Part shown: positions 41,579 to 50,525 of the stretch, in pieces
How positions within the stretch are numbered: the stretch's first letter is position 1
Layout: every line of letters begins with the position of its first letter
Assembly (NCBI GenBank): GCA_018660305.1
Contig: JABJKO010000209.1
Location: forward strand, 1-64,000
DNA: 64,000 nt
Origin: Rhodospirillaceae bacterium
GTDB taxonomy: Bacteria; Pseudomonadota; Alphaproteobacteria; MPNO01; UBA2964
Reading direction: 5' to 3'
Translations under genes and position numbers: made by a program
Notes under the pieces: generated by a model
Told to the model about the DNA's origin: nothing
The model's input: only the letters and a program-made list of their open reading frames with translations
Database searches by the model: none

Positions 41579-43471
41579 TCAGTTTGGTTTGGGAGGCGCC
41601 TTGCCGGCGGCGATCATGGCCGCCTTCCTGGCATTGAACCACCAGGTGTCGAGCATGCCGATATCGAAGCGCGGCTTGATCCTGGGGCGGTCGAACTTGT
41701 TCCAGTACGCGATGTTGTGCTCGCCCTTATACCATTGCGGCACCACGTAGCGATTCCACATCAGGACGCGATCCAACGCTCGTGTCGCGACCACCAGCGC
41801 CTTGCGCGATCTGGCGCCGATCACCTTGTCGATGAGGTAATCCACCGCCGGATCCTTGATCCCGGCGAGATTTCGCGAGCCCGGAATATCGGCCATTTTC
41901 GATCCGAAATAGGTTGTCTGTTCGATGCCCGGCGTATTGAGCTGGATATAGCGCTGGATGATCACGTCGAAATCGAATTGCTGCATGCGCCGCTGATAGT
42001 TGGCCACATCGACGACGCGGATGTTGGCCTCCACCCCGATCCGTTTCAGATTGCGCAGATAGGGGTTGATGACGCGGTCAAAGGACCGCTCGAACAGCAG
42101 AAACTCGATCTTGAGATTCTTGCCCGCCCCGTTCACCCGCTTGTTGTTCTTGATATGCCAGCCCGCCGCCTTGAGAAGCTTTGCCGCCTTGCGCAGATTG
42201 CGCCGGTTGCGGCCCGAACCGTCGGTGCGGGGTGACAGGTAGGGGGTGGTGAACACGCCGTCGGGCACCTTTCCCTTCAGGGGCATCAGCAGGGCCAATT
42301 CCTCGGCAGTGGGTTTTGTCTTCGCCGCCAGATCGCTGTTTTCGAACATGCTGTTGGTGCGTTCATACAGACCGAAGAACAGCGCCTTGTTGGTCCATTC
42401 GAAATCGAAGGCGAGATCGATGGCCTGGCGCACGCGCGCGTCGCCGAATTTGTCTTTGCGCCGCATATTGAAGAAGAAGGCCTGGACACCGGACGGTGTC
42501 TCATCCGGCAGGGTTTCGCGTACGACAAGGTTCTTTTTGACGGGCAGCTTGTCGGTGTATTGCGTGGCCCAGTTGCGCGATGTGAACTCCTCGCGGAAAT
42601 CATAGGCGCCGGCGAAAAACGCCTGAAAGGCAATATCCCGGTCACGGTAATAATCCACGTGAACACGCTCGAAATTGAAGCGCCCCTTCATGATGGGCAG
42701 GTCGCGGGCCCAGTGATTGGCAACCCGGCGGTAGGTGATATTGCGGCCCGGTTCGATTTTATCCACCACATAGGGTCCGGCGGCCAATGGCGGCGTCATG
42801 GTGGTCTTGTCGAACGGGAATTTGGCGTAGTAGGCCCTGGACAGAACCGGCAATGTCGCCACCTGAAGCGGCAGGTCGCGGTTGCCGGTCTGTTTGCCAG
42901 TCTGTTTAAAGGTGAATTTCACCTGCGCCGGTGACAGCGCCTCTACCTTCTCCACATCGGCAAAAATGATGCGGTATTGCGGATGGCCCTTCTTGACCAG
43001 AATGTTGAAGGTGAAGACAACGTCGTCCGCCGTAATCCGGGAGCCGTCATTGAATTTCGCCTCGGGACGGAGATGGAAGCTGATCCAGCTCTTGTCCGCC
43101 GGATACTCCACCGACCGGGCCACATAGCCATAAAGAGCGTCGGGCTCATCGGTGGCGCGTTCCATCAGGGTGGCGTGGATGATGGGAAGCCCTTCGGGCG
43201 CCACACCCTTCAGAATAAAGCCGTTCAGATTATCGAACGAATCGATGCCGCGCAGGCGCAGGGTGCCGCCCTTGGGCGCGTCGGGATTGATATAGTCGAA
43301 CTGTTTGAAGTCCGCCGGGTATTTGAGATTGCCGAAGGCCGACAGGCCATGGCTTTTTGTGACACTGGATGCAAATACATCGCCAACAGGCGGAGCGCCA
43401 AAGCCCGCCAATATAAACAACGCCGCAAATGCTACCCGTCTTGGTCCGGTCCGTATGATTTGCCTACCCAT
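41579..43471 (-). CDS. Extracellular solute-binding protein, YejA type (proximal copy)
   Basis: A binding protein of about 630 residues of the oligopeptide (SBP_bac_5) class. I prefer ATG 43471, which opens into a signal peptide (MGRQIIRTGPRRVAFAALF, cleavage near DVFAS); a GTG at 43495 is an alternative. HGLSAFGNLKYPADFKQFDYINPDAPKGGTLRLRG is the usual YejA opening, and RPEAKFNDGSRITADDVVFTFNIL is the family core. It delivers peptides or a similar ligand to YejB/YejE. A paralogue lies directly upstream, so the importer has two binding proteins. Confidence 0.88.
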   Translation of the reverse strand: MGRQIIRTGPRRVAFAALFILAGFGAPPVGDVFASSVTKSHGLSAFGNLKYPADFKQFDYINPDAPKGGTLRLRGIDSFDNLNGFILKGVAPEGLPIIHATLMERATDEPDALYGYVARSVEYPADKSWISFHLRPEAKFNDGSRITADDVVFTFNILVKKGHPQYRIIFADVEKVEALSPAQVKFTFKQTGKQTGNRDLPLQVATLPVLSRAYYAKFPFDKTTMTPPLAAGPYVVDKIEPGRNITYRRVANHWARDLPIMKGRFNFERVHVDYYRDRDIAFQAFFAGAYDFREEFTSRNWATQYTDKLPVKKNLVVRETLPDETPSGVQAFFFNMRRKDKFGDARVRQAIDLAFDFEWTNKALFFGLYERTNSMFENSDLAAKTKPTAEELALLMPLKGKVPDGVFTTPYLSPRTDGSGRNRRNLRKAAKLLKAAGWHIKNNKRVNGAGKNLKIEFLLFERSFDRVINPYLRNLKRIGVEANIRVVDVANYQRRMQQFDFDVIIQRYIQLNTPGIEQTTYFGSKMADIPGSRNLAGIKDPAVDYLIDKVIGARSRKALVVATRALDRVLMWNRYVVPQWYKGEHNIAYWNKFDRPRIKPRFDIGMLDTWWFNARKAAMIAAGKAPPKPN

Positions 43472-43535
43472 TCGCTGGTCCGTGGCCGGCGACACTGTGG
43501 CCTAGGGGGAGTCTGCGCACAAGCCGAATTTTCCG

Positions 43536-45377
43536 CTAGTTCGAGGCGTTTTTTTGTTTCTTGAGCACCGCATCCTTTGCCGGATCGACCCACCAGGAAT
43601 CGAAACCGACGGCATAGGCTGGTTTGGTCTTCGGTCTGCCAAAGCGGTCCCACCAGGCGACGCGGTCTCCATTGTAATGCCACTGGGGCACCACGAAATG
43701 GCTCCATTGCAGCACCCGGTCGAGCGCCTTCGTGGTGACGATCAGGCTCTTGCGGTCCGGGGCGGCGATTATCTTTGCCACCAGCCCATCGATGGCGGGA
43801 TCGGAAATGCCGATCAGATTGCGGCTCCCTCTCCGGCTGACGGTTTTTGACCCCCAGAAATCCCGCTGCTCGTTGCCCGGCGACAGGGATTGGCCAAAGG
43901 TGCTGACAACCAAATCGTATTCAAATTCGCGAATGCGGTTCTGGTACTGGGCGGGATCGACGGTCCGGATGCGGGCGTCTACGCCAAGCCGTTTCAGATT
44001 GCGGATGAAGGGGGTGACGACCCGCTCAAAACTCGGCTGGGCGAGAAGAAACTCGATTTCCAGCGGCTTGCCTGATTTGGGGTCGATCAGCTTGTTATCG
44101 ACGATTTTCCACCCCGCCTTGCGGAGCAGACGGGTCGCCTGCCTGAGGTTGCGCCGGATCCTACCGGACCCATCGGTCTTTGGCGGTTCGTAGGCTTTTG
44201 TGAAGACTTCGTCGGGGATCTTACCCCGCCAGGGCTCCAGCAAAGCCAGTTCGGCGGGTGACGGAAGCCCGGTGGCGGCAAGCTCCGAGTTTTGGAAGAA
44301 ACTCCGTGTCCGTTTGTACTGACCGTAAAACAGGTTCTTGTTCGACCATTCGAAATCGAACGCATAGGACAGCGCTTTGCGCAGAGTGCGGTCCTTGAAT
44401 TTGTCGCGGCGCGTATTGAAGACAAAGGCCTGCATGCCGGCGGGCCGGTTGTGGGGCATGGCCTCGACCTTCACCAACCCTCGCCGTCGTTTGGGAAAGT
44501 TGTATGCGGTGGCCCAGTCCTTGGATGAATTTTCCTGTCTGAAATCATATTGGTGCGCTTTGAACGCCTCCAGGGCGACCACCTGATCGCGGAACATGTC
44601 ATAGCGAATGAGGTCGAAATTATCGCGGCCGCGATTGATCGGCAGGTCCTCTGCCCAATAGTTCTTCACGCGCTCATAGACAATGAAACGGCCGGGTTCG
44701 AATGATTTGATCCGATAGGCGCCGCTGCCCATGGGGGGTTCCAGCGTGGTTTTGCTGAAATCCCGCGTGCTCCAGTATTTTTTGGAGAGAACGGGTATGC
44801 CGCCGACAATCTGGGGCAGTTCACGGTTTGGCGGGCCGGAGAAAGTGAATTTGACCCGTTGCGGGTTGAGCGCTTCCACCTTGGCAATGTTGGCATAGTA
44901 GTAGCGATAGACCGGCTGGCCCTTTTCGCGCAGGGCGTTGAAGCTGAAGATGACGTCGTCGGCGGTGATCTGCGTTCCATCGTGAAATTTGGCCTGAGGC
45001 CGCAAATTATAAATGACGAAGGACAAATCATCCGCCACCTCCATGGATTGGGCGACAAGACCGTAATCGGTCTGAATATCATCCAGCGGTGTCGTGGACA
45101 GGGTCTGGTATATCCGGCCCAGACCCGGTGCCGGACTCCCCTTTGTGATGAACGGGTTGAAGGTGTCGAAACTACCGAAGGCGTGGAGGCGCACATCGCC
45201 GCTCTTGGGTGCGCCGGGGTTGACGTAATCCAGATGCCTGAAGTCCGGACCGTATTTGGGCTTGTCGGACAGTGTCAGGGCGTGGGTCCTGGTGACTTTC
45301 GATTGCGCCATCGCACCCTGTGCGGCAACGAGCGCGGTGGCACCGATGATGAAAACGGCAAAAGCATGTCTGACCAT
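43536..45377 (-). CDS. Extracellular solute-binding protein, YejA type (distal copy)
   Basis: A 613-residue paralogue of the neighbouring binding protein. The ATG at 45377 (MVRHAFAVFIIGATALV, cleavage after AMAQ) has GGGG upstream; an upstream ATG at 45440 would add 21 residues. It has HALTLSDKPKYGPDFRHLDYVNPGAPKSGDVRLHAFGSFD and RPQAKFHDGTQITADDVIF. It is the first gene of the five-gene yej unit. The two copies keep the same domain plan but differ over most of the ligand-binding region, which suggests a wider substrate range. Confidence 0.88.
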   Translation of the reverse strand: MVRHAFAVFIIGATALVAAQGAMAQSKVTRTHALTLSDKPKYGPDFRHLDYVNPGAPKSGDVRLHAFGSFDTFNPFITKGSPAPGLGRIYQTLSTTPLDDIQTDYGLVAQSMEVADDLSFVIYNLRPQAKFHDGTQITADDVIFSFNALREKGQPVYRYYYANIAKVEALNPQRVKFTFSGPPNRELPQIVGGIPVLSKKYWSTRDFSKTTLEPPMGSGAYRIKSFEPGRFIVYERVKNYWAEDLPINRGRDNFDLIRYDMFRDQVVALEAFKAHQYDFRQENSSKDWATAYNFPKRRRGLVKVEAMPHNRPAGMQAFVFNTRRDKFKDRTLRKALSYAFDFEWSNKNLFYGQYKRTRSFFQNSELAATGLPSPAELALLEPWRGKIPDEVFTKAYEPPKTDGSGRIRRNLRQATRLLRKAGWKIVDNKLIDPKSGKPLEIEFLLAQPSFERVVTPFIRNLKRLGVDARIRTVDPAQYQNRIREFEYDLVVSTFGQSLSPGNEQRDFWGSKTVSRRGSRNLIGISDPAIDGLVAKIIAAPDRKSLIVTTKALDRVLQWSHFVVPQWHYNGDRVAWWDRFGRPKTKPAYAVGFDSWWVDPAKDAVLKKQKNASN

Positions 45378-45473
45378 GTGAAACCCCGCGGGTTTTAACG
45401 GATAATTGCTGGGCAAGATTTGACTTTCCATTATGACCATTTCAAGGCCTGCGGCGGCGCGAATCGATCCTGG

Positions 45474-46256
45474 TCACGGCGAATTGAGGATCTCCACGGC
45501 GCGCGGCAGCAGGGCCGGATTGCCGGCGGCGACGATACGTCCGTCCGATGCCAGATGTATGGCCTCGCCGTTCCAATCACTCACCGCGCCCCCCGCGCCG
45601 GAAACAATGGGTATGAGCGCACTGAAATCATAGGGTTTCAGATCGGCCTCCACGACGAAATCAAGAAAGCCGCTGGCCAGAAGACCGTAGGCATAACAAT
45701 CTCCGCCGTACTGGGTCTGCCAGACCGATTTACGCATGCGGGCAAACCGGACGGCATCGTCTCCGGCGAAAAGATCCGGTGACGTTGTATTCAAAATGGC
45801 CTGATCGATCCCGGTGCAGGCCCGCGTTCGTATGGGTTTTCCATTGAAAATGGTGTCGGTGCCGGTGGCGCCGATCCACCGTTCACCAAGGACGGGCTGG
45901 TCGATCACACCCAGGATAGGAACGCCCCCCCGCACCAGCGCGATCAGCGTGCCAAACATAGGCTTGCCGGCGATAAAGGCCTTGGTCCCGTCGATGGGAT
46001 CAAGCACCCAGACAAACTCCGCGTCGCCGGCACGAACGCCGTGTTCCTCGCCGATAATGCCGTGTTGCGGGTACCGTTCTTCGATCAGCGTGCGCATGGC
46101 GGTCTCCGCATCGCGGTCGGCGATGGTGACCGGTGTGTCGTCGGACTTTCGGTCGATTGTCAGGGGCGCGCGAAAATGCCGGCTCACAATAGGCCGCGCC
46201 GCATCCGCCAGCGTCGCGGCAAAATCGATGAATTCGCGGGGGCACTCTTCCGTCAT
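45474..46256 (-). CDS. hisN: Inositol-monophosphatase family phosphatase, probable histidinol-phosphatase
   Basis: A 260-residue Mg2+-dependent phosphatase. Metal ligands are in GEEHG (about residue 71) and DPIDGTKAF (about 87-95). The C-terminal pair is in YDFSALIPIVSGAGGAVSDWNG. The TKAFIAGKPMFGTLIAL segment is more like the HisN (histidinol-phosphate phosphatase) branch than SuhB/CysQ. It would carry out the penultimate step of histidine synthesis. No other his gene is near, so the assignment stays probable. It is upstream of the yej unit by about 100 bases, in the same direction. Confidence 0.8.
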   Translation of the reverse strand: MTEECPREFIDFAATLADAARPIVSRHFRAPLTIDRKSDDTPVTIADRDAETAMRTLIEERYPQHGIIGEEHGVRAGDAEFVWVLDPIDGTKAFIAGKPMFGTLIALVRGGVPILGVIDQPVLGERWIGATGTDTIFNGKPIRTRACTGIDQAILNTTSPDLFAGDDAVRFARMRKSVWQTQYGGDCYAYGLLASGFLDFVVEADLKPYDFSALIPIVSGAGGAVSDWNGEAIHLASDGRIVAAGNPALLPRAVEILNSP

Positions 46257-46327
46257 GGGGGTGAGTCTGACGTGGTTCGTTCTGGAAAAAAAGATGCAAT
46301 CGATACCGGGGCGGTCAACTAACCCCC

Positions 46328-46807
46328 TTAGTGAACGGTTTTATAGCTGAACGCCGCCATGAGGTGGGTGATTTTCTTGCCGTCTTCGGAAATCGGAAGA
46401 AGCACGCTGCGATACAGCACGTCCTCGCCCTGTTTGTTGGTAAATTCGCCCACATCGGCGATGGGTTTGCGCATTTCCGCGGCGACCCGCCAGAAAATCA
46501 GGCCGCGGTCGATAGAGGACGGCATCACGTCCTTTGCCGCCAGCCCCACCGGATCGCGTCCCAGGGCATCTTGAAAGAACGGTCCGCATTCGACGATGCG
46601 GTCGGTTTCCTCCTCGGCGGTAAATTCGATGAGGATCATGCCCGAGGTCAGGCTTTCGTCGAAAATTTCGAGACAATCGGCGCGGGTGGGAAATTTGCCG
46701 TTGGCCCCTAATGTCTCCCAACAGGACAGAGCCCGGCCCACCGCCCGCCTTTCGGTAAACACCGCTGGTGCTGGCGTGGTCGGATTCTCTGTAATTGGTT
46801 GAGACAT
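46328..46807 (-). CDS. PAS-domain protein (PAS_5 family)
   Basis: A 159-residue protein. After a Pro/Thr-rich start, residues 35-155 form a single PAS fold of the alphaproteobacterial PAS_5 type (FPTRADCLEIFDESLTSGMILIEFT, IFWRVAAEMRKPIADVGEFTNKQGEDVLYRSVLLPIS). No output domain is attached, so it would act by protein contact or ligand sensing. A CtrA-like box (46857-46871) lies 50-64 bases upstream of the ATG. Confidence 0.82.
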   Translation of the reverse strand: MSQPITENPTTPAPAVFTERRAVGRALSCWETLGANGKFPTRADCLEIFDESLTSGMILIEFTAEEETDRIVECGPFFQDALGRDPVGLAAKDVMPSSIDRGLIFWRVAAEMRKPIADVGEFTNKQGEDVLYRSVLLPISEDGKKITHLMAAFSYKTVH

Positions 46808-46856
46808 AAAGGAATTTTCCCCGCAATTGTGCCGGGGAAGAGTAGCGGCTCTATGG

Positions 46857-46871
46857 TTAACGGAAGGTTAC
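46857..46871 (-). promoter_or_regulatory. CtrA-like box upstream of the PAS gene
   Basis: On the minus strand the sequence reads GTAACCTTCCGTTAACC, i.e. GTAA-N7-TTAAC, one mismatch from the CtrA consensus TTAA-N7-TTAAC. Its position, 50-64 bases before the ATG at 46807, is suitable for activation or repression. Confidence 0.45.
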
Positions 46872-46987
46872 CGTCCGGTGCGGAAGAGGCCTCTCCGATG
46901 GGAATTAAACCAGTGGCATACGCCGGCCATGACGGCCGGAATCAACGAACTCAATCCGGGAGGTTGTGCCGTTCCGCCGCCGTCTTA

Positions 46988-47515
46988 TTACGGCATGGGT
47001 TTGGGCGAATCGCTCAGGCTGCGCAGGAAGGCGATGAGGTTGGCGCGTTCCTTGGCTTTTTTGACACCCCTGAAGACCATCTTGGTGCCTTTGACGAAGG
47101 CCTTCGGATTTGCCAGGAATTTGTTGAGGTCTTCGTAGGACCATTTGCCGCCCATGGCCATCATGCCCTTGGAATAGCTGAAGCTGCCGGTGTGCTTGCC
47201 GGCATCGACGATATTCCACAATGGCGGTCCGACTTTCTTTTTCTGGGCGCTTGTCAGATCGTGGCAGGCCTTGCATTTGTTGGCGGATTTCTTGCCGGCG
47301 GCGACATCGGCGGAGGCCAGAAGCGGCGTGATGGGCGGCAATGGTTCCGCTTTCTTCGGTGCCGCGGCGGGTGCCTTACTTGCCGTGACGGTCATGGACG
47401 CGGCTTTATGCGCTTTTGGATTAACCAGCGCGTCGCCGATAAAACCGATAACCACAAAGAAAAGAGCCGCCGTGAGAACGGCGCCGACGATCTTATTTAG
47501 TTCCAACCCAGACAT
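46988..47515 (-). CDS. Membrane-anchored c-type cytochrome
   Basis: A 175-residue cytochrome c. I use ATG 47515 (MSGLELNKIVGAVLTAALFFVV), which puts an N-terminal membrane anchor at residues 8-28. An Ala/Lys/Pro-rich linker follows (about 35-65), then a class I cytochrome fold with the haem motif CKACH (about residues 80-84) and a methionine ligand in GTKMVFRG (about 143). This is the CycM/cytochrome c552 type, which shuttles electrons between complex III and the terminal oxidase. It is divergent from kdsB. Confidence 0.9.
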   Translation of the reverse strand: MSGLELNKIVGAVLTAALFFVVIGFIGDALVNPKAHKAASMTVTASKAPAAAPKKAEPLPPITPLLASADVAAGKKSANKCKACHDLTSAQKKKVGPPLWNIVDAGKHTGSFSYSKGMMAMGGKWSYEDLNKFLANPKAFVKGTKMVFRGVKKAKERANLIAFLRSLSDSPKPMP

Positions 47516-47728
47516 GCGATGACCCAATTTTACGCTAAAGCTTCGAGCCCCGGTGCGGGACGGACGGGAGTTTAATCATTTCACTTTGTACTGTCTAATA
47601 GTTGCTGAAGGCCCCCTGCCGTGTCGCCGTGTCATGTTGCCGCACTGCACAAGAGCGCGGTAAACAGGGGGCCCATATTGCAGGTCGCCGGAAAACGGCG
47701 GCGAATTTTTGTGAAGATAGCGGCACTC

Positions 47729-48478
47729 ATGACAGCACCGGCCAACCCCATAGTGATTATTCCCGCCCGGCTCGCGGCCACCCGGCTGCCGGACAAACCG
47801 CTGGCCGACATCGCGGGAACACCCCTGATCGTGCGTATATGGCGATGCGCGGTGGTGGCCGATGTGGGCCGCGTGGTGGTTGCCTGCGGCGATGCCGGGA
47901 TCAAGGCAGCGATCGAGGCCGCCGGGGGCGAGGCGGTGATGACCGATCCCGATCTGCCGTCCGGCTCTGACCGCGTCGCGGCGGCGGCGGAGACGCTGGA
48001 CCCGGAGGGGGCGCATGACGTGGTGGTCAATCTGCAGGGTGACGTGCCCGAGATCGATTCGGCTACGTTGCGCGCGGTCCTGACACCGCTCGCGCACCCT
48101 GAATATCAAATGTCGACGGTGGCCACGCTGATGGATCCATCGTTGCGGGATGATCCCAATTCGGTGAAGGTCGTGCTGGCGCTTGCCGACGGGGCAGCCG
48201 TGGGCCGCGCGCTTTATTTCAGCCGTGCAACGGTGCCCAGCGGCGACGGGCCGCTCTATCATCACTTCGGACTCTACGCCTTCCGCCGCGCGGCGCTCAG
48301 ACAGTTTGTCTCGTTACCGCCCGGGTCGCTCGAAACACGTGAACGTCTCGAACAGCTCCGCGCCATGGAGGCCGGCATCCCCATCGGCGTCGCCCTGATT
48401 GACCGGCCGTTGCGGGAGGTCAATACTCCGGAGGATCTCGAACGCGAGCGGTCGCTGCTTGCCGACTCGCCTGATTAA
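47729..48478 (+). CDS. kdsB: 3-deoxy-manno-octulosonate cytidylyltransferase
   Basis: A 249-residue CMP-Kdo synthetase, activating Kdo for lipopolysaccharide core synthesis. It has PARLAATRLPDKPLADIAGTPLI at the nucleotide-binding start and NLQGDVPEID at the metal site (where enterobacterial enzymes have QGDEP). YHHFGLYAFRRAAL and REVNTPEDLERERSLL complete the family pattern. I chose ATG 47729, where the fold begins; the open frame continues about 36 codons further but without family character. It is followed by pheA. Confidence 0.9.
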   Translation: MTAPANPIVIIPARLAATRLPDKPLADIAGTPLIVRIWRCAVVADVGRVVVACGDAGIKAAIEAAGGEAVMTDPDLPSGSDRVAAAAETLDPEGAHDVVVNLQGDVPEIDSATLRAVLTPLAHPEYQMSTVATLMDPSLRDDPNSVKVVLALADGAAVGRALYFSRATVPSGDGPLYHHFGLYAFRRAALRQFVSLPPGSLETRERLEQLRAMEAGIPIGVALIDRPLREVNTPEDLERERSLLADSPD

Positions 48479-48513
48479 AACCTGCAAACGACGGACATAA
48501 CCAAAGAAAAACC

Positions 48514-49437
48514 ATGGCAACACGCAAACGCCAGGCGAAAACACCCGCCAAGACACCTGCAAAAACACCTGCCAAGACGCCCGCGAATACCATCGCCTTT
48601 CAGGGATTGCCCGGGGCCTATTCGCACCTCGCCTGCCGGCATGTATTTCCCGGCATGTACCCGCGTCCTACGCAGACCTTCGAGGACATGTTCGCCGCCG
48701 TGACAAGCGGCCGGGCGAAATACGCGATGACGCCCATCGAGAATTCGGTGGCCGGCCGGGTCGCCGATATTCACCGGCTGATGCCCGATTCGGGACTCTA
48801 TATCGTGCGCGAACATTTCATGCGGGTGAACCATCATCTGCTGGCTCCCAAGGGGGCGTCGCTCAAGACCATAAAAATCGTCCGAAGTCACGTTCATGCC
48901 CTGTCGCAATGCCGCAGCATGATCCTGAAGCTGGGACTCAAAGCCATTGTTCATGCCGACACGGCCGGTTCGGCGCAGGAGCTGGCGGGGCATGGCGACA
49001 TCACCGAGGCGGCCATTGCCTCCAGCCTGGCGGGTGACATCTATGGGCTGAAATCCCTCAAGGCCAACATCGAGGACGCCGATCACAACACCACGCGCTT
49101 TCTGGTTCTGGCGCGCCGGCCGGTCAAGCACAAGCGCGGCTCCGGCAACCCGGTGACCAGCTTCGTCTTCCGTGTCCGCAACGTGCCGGCCGCGCTTTAT
49201 AAGGCGCTCGGCGGGTTCGCGACCAATGGGATCAACATGACCAAGCTGGAAAGCTACATGGTCGGCGGCAGTTTTAACGCGACGCAATTTTACGCCGACG
49301 TGGAGGGCCATCCGGAAGACCGCGATTTGAAACTCGCTCTGGAGGAACTCGCGTTTTTCTCACACGAAGTGCGCATTCTGGGCACCTACCCGGCCGACCC
49401 CTTCCGACACGGCGCCAAGCCGGATGTAGCGAAGTAG
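48514..49437 (+). CDS. pheA: Prephenate dehydratase
   Basis: A 307-residue enzyme that turns prephenate into phenylpyruvate in phenylalanine synthesis. Residues 28-205 are the dehydratase domain (IAFQGLPGAYSHLACR, TPIENSVAGRVADIH and the catalytic HNTTRFLVL, about 190-198). Residues 215-295 are an ACT regulatory domain (NGINMTKLESYMVGGSFNATQFYAD), likely phenylalanine-sensing, though ESYM replaces the enterobacterial ESRP. A non-domain N-terminal tail consists of four KTPA repeats. It lies 35 bases after kdsB. Confidence 0.92.
   Translation: MATRKRQAKTPAKTPAKTPAKTPANTIAFQGLPGAYSHLACRHVFPGMYPRPTQTFEDMFAAVTSGRAKYAMTPIENSVAGRVADIHRLMPDSGLYIVREHFMRVNHHLLAPKGASLKTIKIVRSHVHALSQCRSMILKLGLKAIVHADTAGSAQELAGHGDITEAAIASSLAGDIYGLKSLKANIEDADHNTTRFLVLARRPVKHKRGSGNPVTSFVFRVRNVPAALYKALGGFATNGINMTKLESYMVGGSFNATQFYADVEGHPEDRDLKLALEELAFFSHEVRILGTYPADPFRHGAKPDVAK
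48538..48585 (+). repeat. 12-bp coding minisatellite in pheA (KTPA x4)
   Basis: Four tandem copies of a 12-base unit (A-A-R-A-C-R-C-C-Y-G-C-M) encode KTPA repeated four times right after MATRKRQA. The tail is outside the dehydratase fold. Confidence 0.8.
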
Positions 49438-49451
49438 CGCCTACAGCAACG

Positions 49452-49474
49452 GGCGGGTCTCAGACCGGCCCGCC
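49452..49474. terminator. Hairpin between convergent pheA and nudC
   Basis: GGCGGG (49452-49457) pairs with CCCGCC (49469-49474), with further pairing possible in the loop. There is no T-run, so it is a candidate bidirectional terminator only. Confidence 0.4.
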
Positions 49475-49479
49475 TCGCA

Positions 49480-50400
49480 TCAAGGTTCGTTCCCCAGTGC
49501 CCATTCGGACATGAGGCGCCGCGCGATGGAAACGGAATGCGGTTTTTCGGCATATTGCCGGGCTTCCTCGATCAATTCATCGCGGTGGAACCAGCGGGCG
49601 TGGTCAAGCTCGTCATCGTCGATTTTGATGGTCTCGCTTTGCGCCTCGGCAAAAAATCCGAACATCAAATTGGCCGGGAACGGCCAGGGCTGACAGGAAT
49701 GATAACGCACATTGGTCACCGGTACGCTGACCTCTTCCAGCACCTCGCGGGTCACCGCGCCTTCCAGGGTTTCGCCCTGTTCGACAAACCCGGCCAGGAT
49801 CGAGTAGCGGTCTTCGGGCCAGCCTTTCTTGCGGGCCAGGATGATTTTATCGCCGGAGCTTACCAGCATGATCACCGCCGGATCGGTACGCGGGAAATGC
49901 TGCGCCTTGCAATCGGCGTTGGTGCACTCCCGCATATGACCGCCGTCGCGCGGCTCCGTGGCGCTGCCGCACCGGCCGCAGAATTTATGGGTATGATGCC
50001 AGTTGGCGATGGCCTTGATATAGGCCAGTAACCCGCCGTCTTCGCGCGGCATGTGAAGCCCGTGTTCCCTTATATCGGTGAACTCACCCTTGCCACTCAG
50101 GCCGGGCAGGTCAGTCGGTTCTTCGATGTGCGATAAATCCACCGCGAAATGCGGCGCGCCGTCGCGATAACCCAGGAAAATGGGATGCGCGCCGTCGGTC
50201 AGGAGGTGGCGGACTTCGGCCAGCGCGATTCGCACGGCCATGGGTGTGTCGTTTTGCTGGGCGATTAAATTGCGGGTGCGCCATATGGGCAGAATAACGG
50301 CATCGGCCGCTTCCGTGAGGGAATCAATCCAGACGTTGTCGGTTCGGCGCTCAGACATCCGGTCGAGACCGGTCTCGCCAAAAAAGTTGGGTGATTTCAT
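49480..50400 (-). CDS. nudC: NAD(+) diphosphatase (NADH pyrophosphatase)
   Basis: A 306-residue Nudix hydrolase with all marks of NudC: a zinc ribbon (CGRCGS near residue 138 and CTNADC near 155), the Nudix box GFVEQGETLEGAVTREVLEEVSV (about 203-225) and the NADH-specific SQPWPFP motif (about 238-244). It cleaves NADH or NAD+ to nicotinamide mononucleotide and AMP, and in enterobacteria removes NAD caps from RNA. An internal ATG (MSERR) 14 codons in is an alternative start. Confidence 0.92.
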   Translation of the reverse strand: MKSPNFFGETGLDRMSERRTDNVWIDSLTEAADAVILPIWRTRNLIAQQNDTPMAVRIALAEVRHLLTDGAHPIFLGYRDGAPHFAVDLSHIEEPTDLPGLSGKGEFTDIREHGLHMPREDGGLLAYIKAIANWHHTHKFCGRCGSATEPRDGGHMRECTNADCKAQHFPRTDPAVIMLVSSGDKIILARKKGWPEDRYSILAGFVEQGETLEGAVTREVLEEVSVPVTNVRYHSCQPWPFPANLMFGFFAEAQSETIKIDDDELDHARWFHRDELIEEARQYAEKPHSVSIARRLMSEWALGNEP

Positions 50401-50525
50401 CCAATAAGAGTCGCACAGCCGGGCAATTGGTGCAATCGGATCGATGCGGAACCTTGATTCGCCGGGCTGCAGGGGCGACCATAGCGGAACCTATTAAACC
50501 GATACCAACCCTTGGAATTTCAACC

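Noticed and set aside
46922..46940. CCGGCC/GGCCGG hairpin downstream of the cytochrome gene
   Set aside because: The stem is short, with no T-run on the minus strand; not enough for a terminator call.
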